Shown here: piece after piece, positions 18,701 to 20,476 of the stretch | How the letters are laid out: the number at the start of each line of letters is the position of its first letter | Numbering within the stretch: position 1 is the first letter of the stretch | Source: Silene noctiflora | Taxonomy: Eukaryota > Streptophyta > Magnoliopsida > Caryophyllales > Caryophyllaceae | Length of the DNA stretch: 20,476 nucleotides | Assembly (NCBI GenBank): GCA_009801015.1 | Contig: VHZZ01000044.1 | Span: 148,981-169,456 of the forward strand | Direction of reading: 5' to 3' | Notes under the pieces: generated by a model | What the model was told of the DNA's origin: nothing | The model's input: only the letters and a program-made list of their open reading frames with translations | Databases searched by the model: none | Translations under genes and position numbers: made by a program

Positions 18701-20263
18701 ACAAGAAAGGTGCTTCTTTCTAGCATAACCAACAATTTTGTCAAGGCTCAGAATCAAAGCACTCAAATAGCCGTAGAGGCGGTATATAATCATAGGATAG
18801 TTACATCCTATGGATGTGTAGGGAAAGTGTTAGAATTGTTCGATTTAGCGCAAAATGAACCGAGAAAACAAGGGAGAAAGAAGTCGTGGTTAGCCGGGAT
18901 TGGGATGGGTTCGGCTCAAGGGGTGACATTCATGTGTTGGGCATTGGATTTTTGGGTTGGTGGAAAATTAGTCGAAAAGGGTGAGATTTCAGCAGGGGAT
19001 GTGTTTAAGACATTCTTTGTGTTGGTTAGTACAGGTAAGGTTATTGCTGAAGCTGGAAGTATGACTTCTGACATTGCCAAGGGCTCGGCCGCTGTTGCAT
19101 CTGTGTTCAAGATCCTGGACAGGCCTTCACATTCGCAGGTTAGATGTCGTTAATTTCTCAACTGTAATTTGAATTGCTGCCCACCTATTGCTCGTCTTTC
19201 TTGATTAACATGCTACTTTGTGCATGAATTAGGCAGGACATCCATCAGGGACAAAGCTAGAAACTTTGACAGGAAGAATAGAGCTAAAGAAGGTGGACTT
19301 TTCATACCCGACTAGACCGGAAAGCCTGATCCTGCGAGAATTCAGCCTAGAAGTGAAGCCGGGTTCGAGTGTAGGGCTAGTTGGGAGAAGTGGGTGTGGA
19401 AAATCAACAGTGATAGCCCTAATCCAAAGATTCTATGATGTTGACAGAGGTGCAGTAAAAATTGATGGTGTTGATATTAGAGAATTTGATGTTGTGTGGT
19501 ATAGAAACCATATGGCTTTGGTTAGCCAGGATCCGGTTATTTATTCGGGTACCATTCGAGATAACGTCGTTCTTGGTAAGTTTGAGGCTACTGAGAATGA
19601 AGTTGTTGAAGCTGCCAAGGCTGCTAATGCTCATGATTTCATCTGGTAAGTTCCATACCTTTATGTCATTGATTTAGTCGGTAATGTCATGAGAACTTAG
19701 TGTACTCGTTATAAGTGGTGGAGTCGGGATTCAAAGTTTGCAGGTGAAAACATAAATTGGAAATTTTAGGGGCCGAATTAGTAATGCAATAGAGTTAACT
19801 TAGAAAAAAAATCGTAAGCGACCCTTTAGTTTTAACTGTTCGACATCTTATGATAAGTCGATAAGTTACAATAACACTGTCTGATATCGTCTTACTTGAA
19901 TACAGTTCCCTTAAAGAAGGGTACGAGACGGAATGCGGGGAGAGAGGAGTACAACTATCAGGAGGTCAAAAGCAGAGATTAGCAATAGCCAGAGCAATTC
20001 TCAGGAACCCAACTATTTTATTACTTGATGAGGCCACTAGTGCTTTGGACCTGCACTCGGAAAAGTTGGTTCAAGAAGCATTGGGTCGAGTCATGGTGGG
20101 ACGGACTACTCTTGTAGTCGCTCACCGACTTAACACCATCAAGACCCTAGACACAATTGCCTTTGTCCAGGATGGCAAAGTCGTTGAGTGTGGCACATAC
20201 ACCCAACTGAAGCACAATCGCGGCGCTTTCTTCAACCTTGCTAGTCTTCAGAACTTGGCTTAA
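12793..20263 (+). CDS. ABCB15-like: ABC transporter B family (P-glycoprotein/MDR, ABCB15-like), complete, nine exons
   Basis: A full-size membrane exporter in TMD-NBD-TMD-NBD order that uses ATP to move amphipathic compounds. Exons: 12793-13032, 13269-13323, 14120-14298, 15877-16334, 16696-17236, 17510-17689, 17855-19138, 19233-19645, 19906-20263. All junctions are GT-AG and in phase, giving 1235 residues, the usual family size. The start sits in a good context (AAAAAAATGG). TMD1 spans about residues 30-320 with EGYCW at 99-103. NBD1 has Walker [10 protein letters not shown] (395-403), Q-loop Q443, signature ISGGQ (499-503), Walker B with E524 and H-loop H555. A Ser/Pro-rich linker covers 602-655. 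TMD2 spans about 670-960 with [10 protein letters not shown] and [15 protein letters not shown]2 has GRSGCGKST (1030-1038), LSGGQ (1134-1138), E1159 and H1190. Both ATP sites look intact. The substrate cannot be told; the ABCB15-like subgroup is from memory. Confidence 0.95.
13033..13268 (+). other. ABCB intron 1
   Basis: This 236-bp phase-0 intron starts GTAAGT and ends AAACAG. Near 13055-13082 it reads AGCTGACTCCAAATTATTTT, close to the AGCCGACCCCAAATCATTTT of the SINE tail in intron 3, so it may carry a small SINE remnant. Confidence 0.7.
13324..14119 (+). other. ABCB intron 2
   Basis: This 796-bp phase-1 intron starts GTAAGT and ends GTTGTAG. It splits a glutamate codon in FMEGYCW. More than half of it is the SINE-like triplication; the rest shows no gene. 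Confidence 0.85.
13366..13769 (-). repeat. Three tandem copies of a tRNA-derived SINE-like unit in ABCB intron 2
   Basis: Direct copies at 13366-13503 (138 bp), 13504-13635 (132 bp) and 13636-13769 (134 bp) each begin AAACCCTA(A/G)CTTCTT. A fourth copy starts at 13770 and stops after AAACCCTAGCTT. On the minus strand each unit has a box A-like TAGCTTAGTTGG and, about 40 bp on, a box B-like GAGTTTAAATCCGG. They are followed by a short body and a pyrimidine/purine tract, as in a tRNA-derived SINE. The copies differ by substitutions and small indels, so the triplication is not recent. Confidence 0.75.
14476..14816. mobile_element. MITE with ATACATCTGATGTA ends (copy 2), in ABCB intron 3
   Basis: The left end is ATACATCTGATGTACTACC. 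The right end, reverse-complemented, is ATACATCAGATGTATTACC; the two match at 17 of 19 positions. The interior carries inverted GAGTTT/AAACTC tracts and a direct duplication of about 45 bp with ATGCTCAAAAACAAATAAAG (about 14722-14800). It is the same family as 8206-8490. No open frame is present. Confidence 0.65.
15190..15213. repeat. (TATG)n microsatellite
   Basis: Six near-perfect TATG tetramers, within ABCB intron 3. Confidence 0.9.
15690..15755 (+). mobile_element. 3' part of a TTG-tailed SINE in ABCB intron 3
   Basis: CATGTCAGCCGACCCCAAA, TCATTTTGGGATTAAGGCT and a (TTG)n tail match the 3' end style of plant TS/Au-type SINEs as I remember them. The tRNA-like head is not evident upstream, so it is likely 5'-truncated or diverged. 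Confidence 0.6.
16374..16490 (+). mobile_element. tRNA-derived SINE in ABCB intron 4
   Basis: The head reads GAAGACGTCTTAGTCTAGTGG, in which TAGTCTAGTGGTTAAGAC acts as box A. Box B-like GAGTTTGAATCCCC follows about 35 bp on. A short body with CCTTGCGCCTCATTTGACACC ends in a run of eight A. It shares its head with the minus-strand copy ending at 17430. TTGTTATGT occurs just before the head and again about 25 bp after the A run, so the target duplication is uncertain. Confidence 0.7.
16521..16576. mobile_element. Very short hAT-like MITE remnant
   Basis: TAAGGCCTTGTTCTTTT and AATAACAGGGCCTAAG are imperfect inverted ends only 56 bp apart in total. The GGCCTTGTTCTTTTCGGC phrase is a common plant MITE end. 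It is probably an internally deleted copy. Confidence 0.45.
16644..16662. mobile_element. Stowaway-type end, orphan
   Basis: CCGGGATGGAGGGAGTA is a typical right end of a Stowaway MITE plus TA. No matching left end was found in the intron, so it is a fragment about 35 bp upstream of exon 5. Confidence 0.45.
17237..17509 (+). other. ABCB intron 5 with two opposed tRNA-like segments
   Basis: A 273-bp phase-0 intron that starts GTATGT and ends GATAG. The plus strand has TAGCTTAGTTGG (17292-17303) and a decayed box B (GGGTAGCGAATACC). The minus strand has GAAGACGTTTTAGCCTAGTGG (starting at 17430) and a CAGTTTCGAGTGTCC box B-like stretch. A Stowaway-type end AATACGGAGTA lies next to it. These are likely two SINE pieces in opposite orientation. 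Confidence 0.55.
17690..17854 (+). other. ABCB intron 6
   Basis: A 165-bp phase-0 intron that starts GTAACC and ends TGTGCAG. It contains the phrase GTCTTCTGTAAGACGG, a short palindrome common in decayed plant MITEs. An ATG at 17849 lies in the intron and is not a gene start. Confidence 0.8.
19139..19232 (+). other. ABCB intron 7
   Basis: A short 94-bp phase-0 intron that starts GTTAGA and ends GAATTAG. It joins ...RPSHSQ to AGHPSGTK in frame. Confidence 0.85.
19646..19905 (+). other. ABCB intron 8
   Basis: A 260-bp phase-2 intron that starts GTAAGT and ends ATACAG. It splits a cysteine codon in AHDFICSLKEGYE. No repeat was recognised. Confidence 0.85.
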
Positions 20264-20440
20264 TGTTTGTTTAAAACTAGTTTTGTGTGTTGTGGTAGAA
20301 CAAACAGTATATTTTATGTACATACAGTAGTTTCATGTCGAGATCGATGTATAGTACCAACTACCAAGTATATCTATATATTAAAGAATTTTCGAGTACT
20401 TATGTTTCCGGTAGGTTTGTGCAGCAGCCTTTGTGTCACG
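20264..20440 (+). other. ABCB 3' UTR with possible polyadenylation signal
   Basis: TTTGT- and TGTGT-rich sequence follows the TAA stop, consistent with plant far-upstream elements. ATTAAA at 20380-20385 is a candidate near-upstream element. Cleavage would then fall about 20-30 bp later. Confidence 0.5.
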
Positions 20441-20441
20441 G

Positions 20442-20470
20442 TCCGATACTTTAGCCGGATCGTGGCGCGC
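20442..20470. repeat. GC-rich hairpin-like sequence at the right edge
   Basis: CACGGTCCG and CGGATCGTG form an 8-of-9 stem around ATACTTTAGC, followed by GCGCGCACC. It is much richer in GC than its surroundings. Plant LTR elements often begin or end with a similar TGTCACG... hairpin, so this may be the edge of a transposon cut by the window. Confidence 0.4.
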
Positions 20471-20476
20471 ACCCTT

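Noticed and set aside
17849-19153. A separate 434-residue half transporter starting at 17849
   Set aside because: The first ATG lies in intron 6 just before the acceptor. The frame is exon 7 of the full ABCB gene, and neighbouring exons join in phase.

Overview
The window is nuclear DNA of a flowering plant, most likely a eudicot. The evidence is spliced genes with GT-AG introns and plant-type protein families, AT-rich spacers, a nuclear tRNA gene, and typical plant repeats: Stowaway-like MITEs with TA target duplications, tRNA-derived SINEs, and solo LTRs of gypsy and copia type. The repeat style would fit Caryophyllales, but that is only an impression. No bacterial, viral or CRISPR features were seen.

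Layout. (1) 1-2934, plus strand: the last six exons of a ceramide glucosyltransferase gene (GCS, family GT21). The gene starts outside the window. (2) 3665-3746, minus strand: a complete tRNA-Ser(AGA) with a Pol III T-run terminator. (3) About 3750-12600: roughly 9 kb of intergenic DNA with no credible protein gene. It is built from layered repeats: a fold-back element split by a Stowaway MITE that is itself split by a 1.4-kb solo LTR; a 444-bp copia-like solo LTR whose right target duplication was later split by another Stowaway MITE; an ACCCGA minisatellite; further MITEs; an irregular tandem repeat; and an AACTG-rich MITE near the next promoter. (4) 12602-20385, plus strand: a complete nine-exon ABCB (P-glycoprotein/MDR) transporter gene of the ABCB15-like group. 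It encodes 1235 residues and has a TATA box, a pyrimidine-rich 5' leader with a small upstream ORF, and a possible polyadenylation signal. Its introns hold several SINEs and MITEs. (5) 20440-20476: a GC-rich hairpin-like sequence at the right edge, possibly the start of another transposon.

The two protein genes are not an operon and need not work together. GCS makes glucosylceramide for endomembranes and the plasma membrane, and the ABCB protein is a membrane export pump. The main interest lies in the nested insertions, which give a relative order of events, and in the tandem triplication of a SINE inside an ABCB intron. I found no convincing new multi-gene system.
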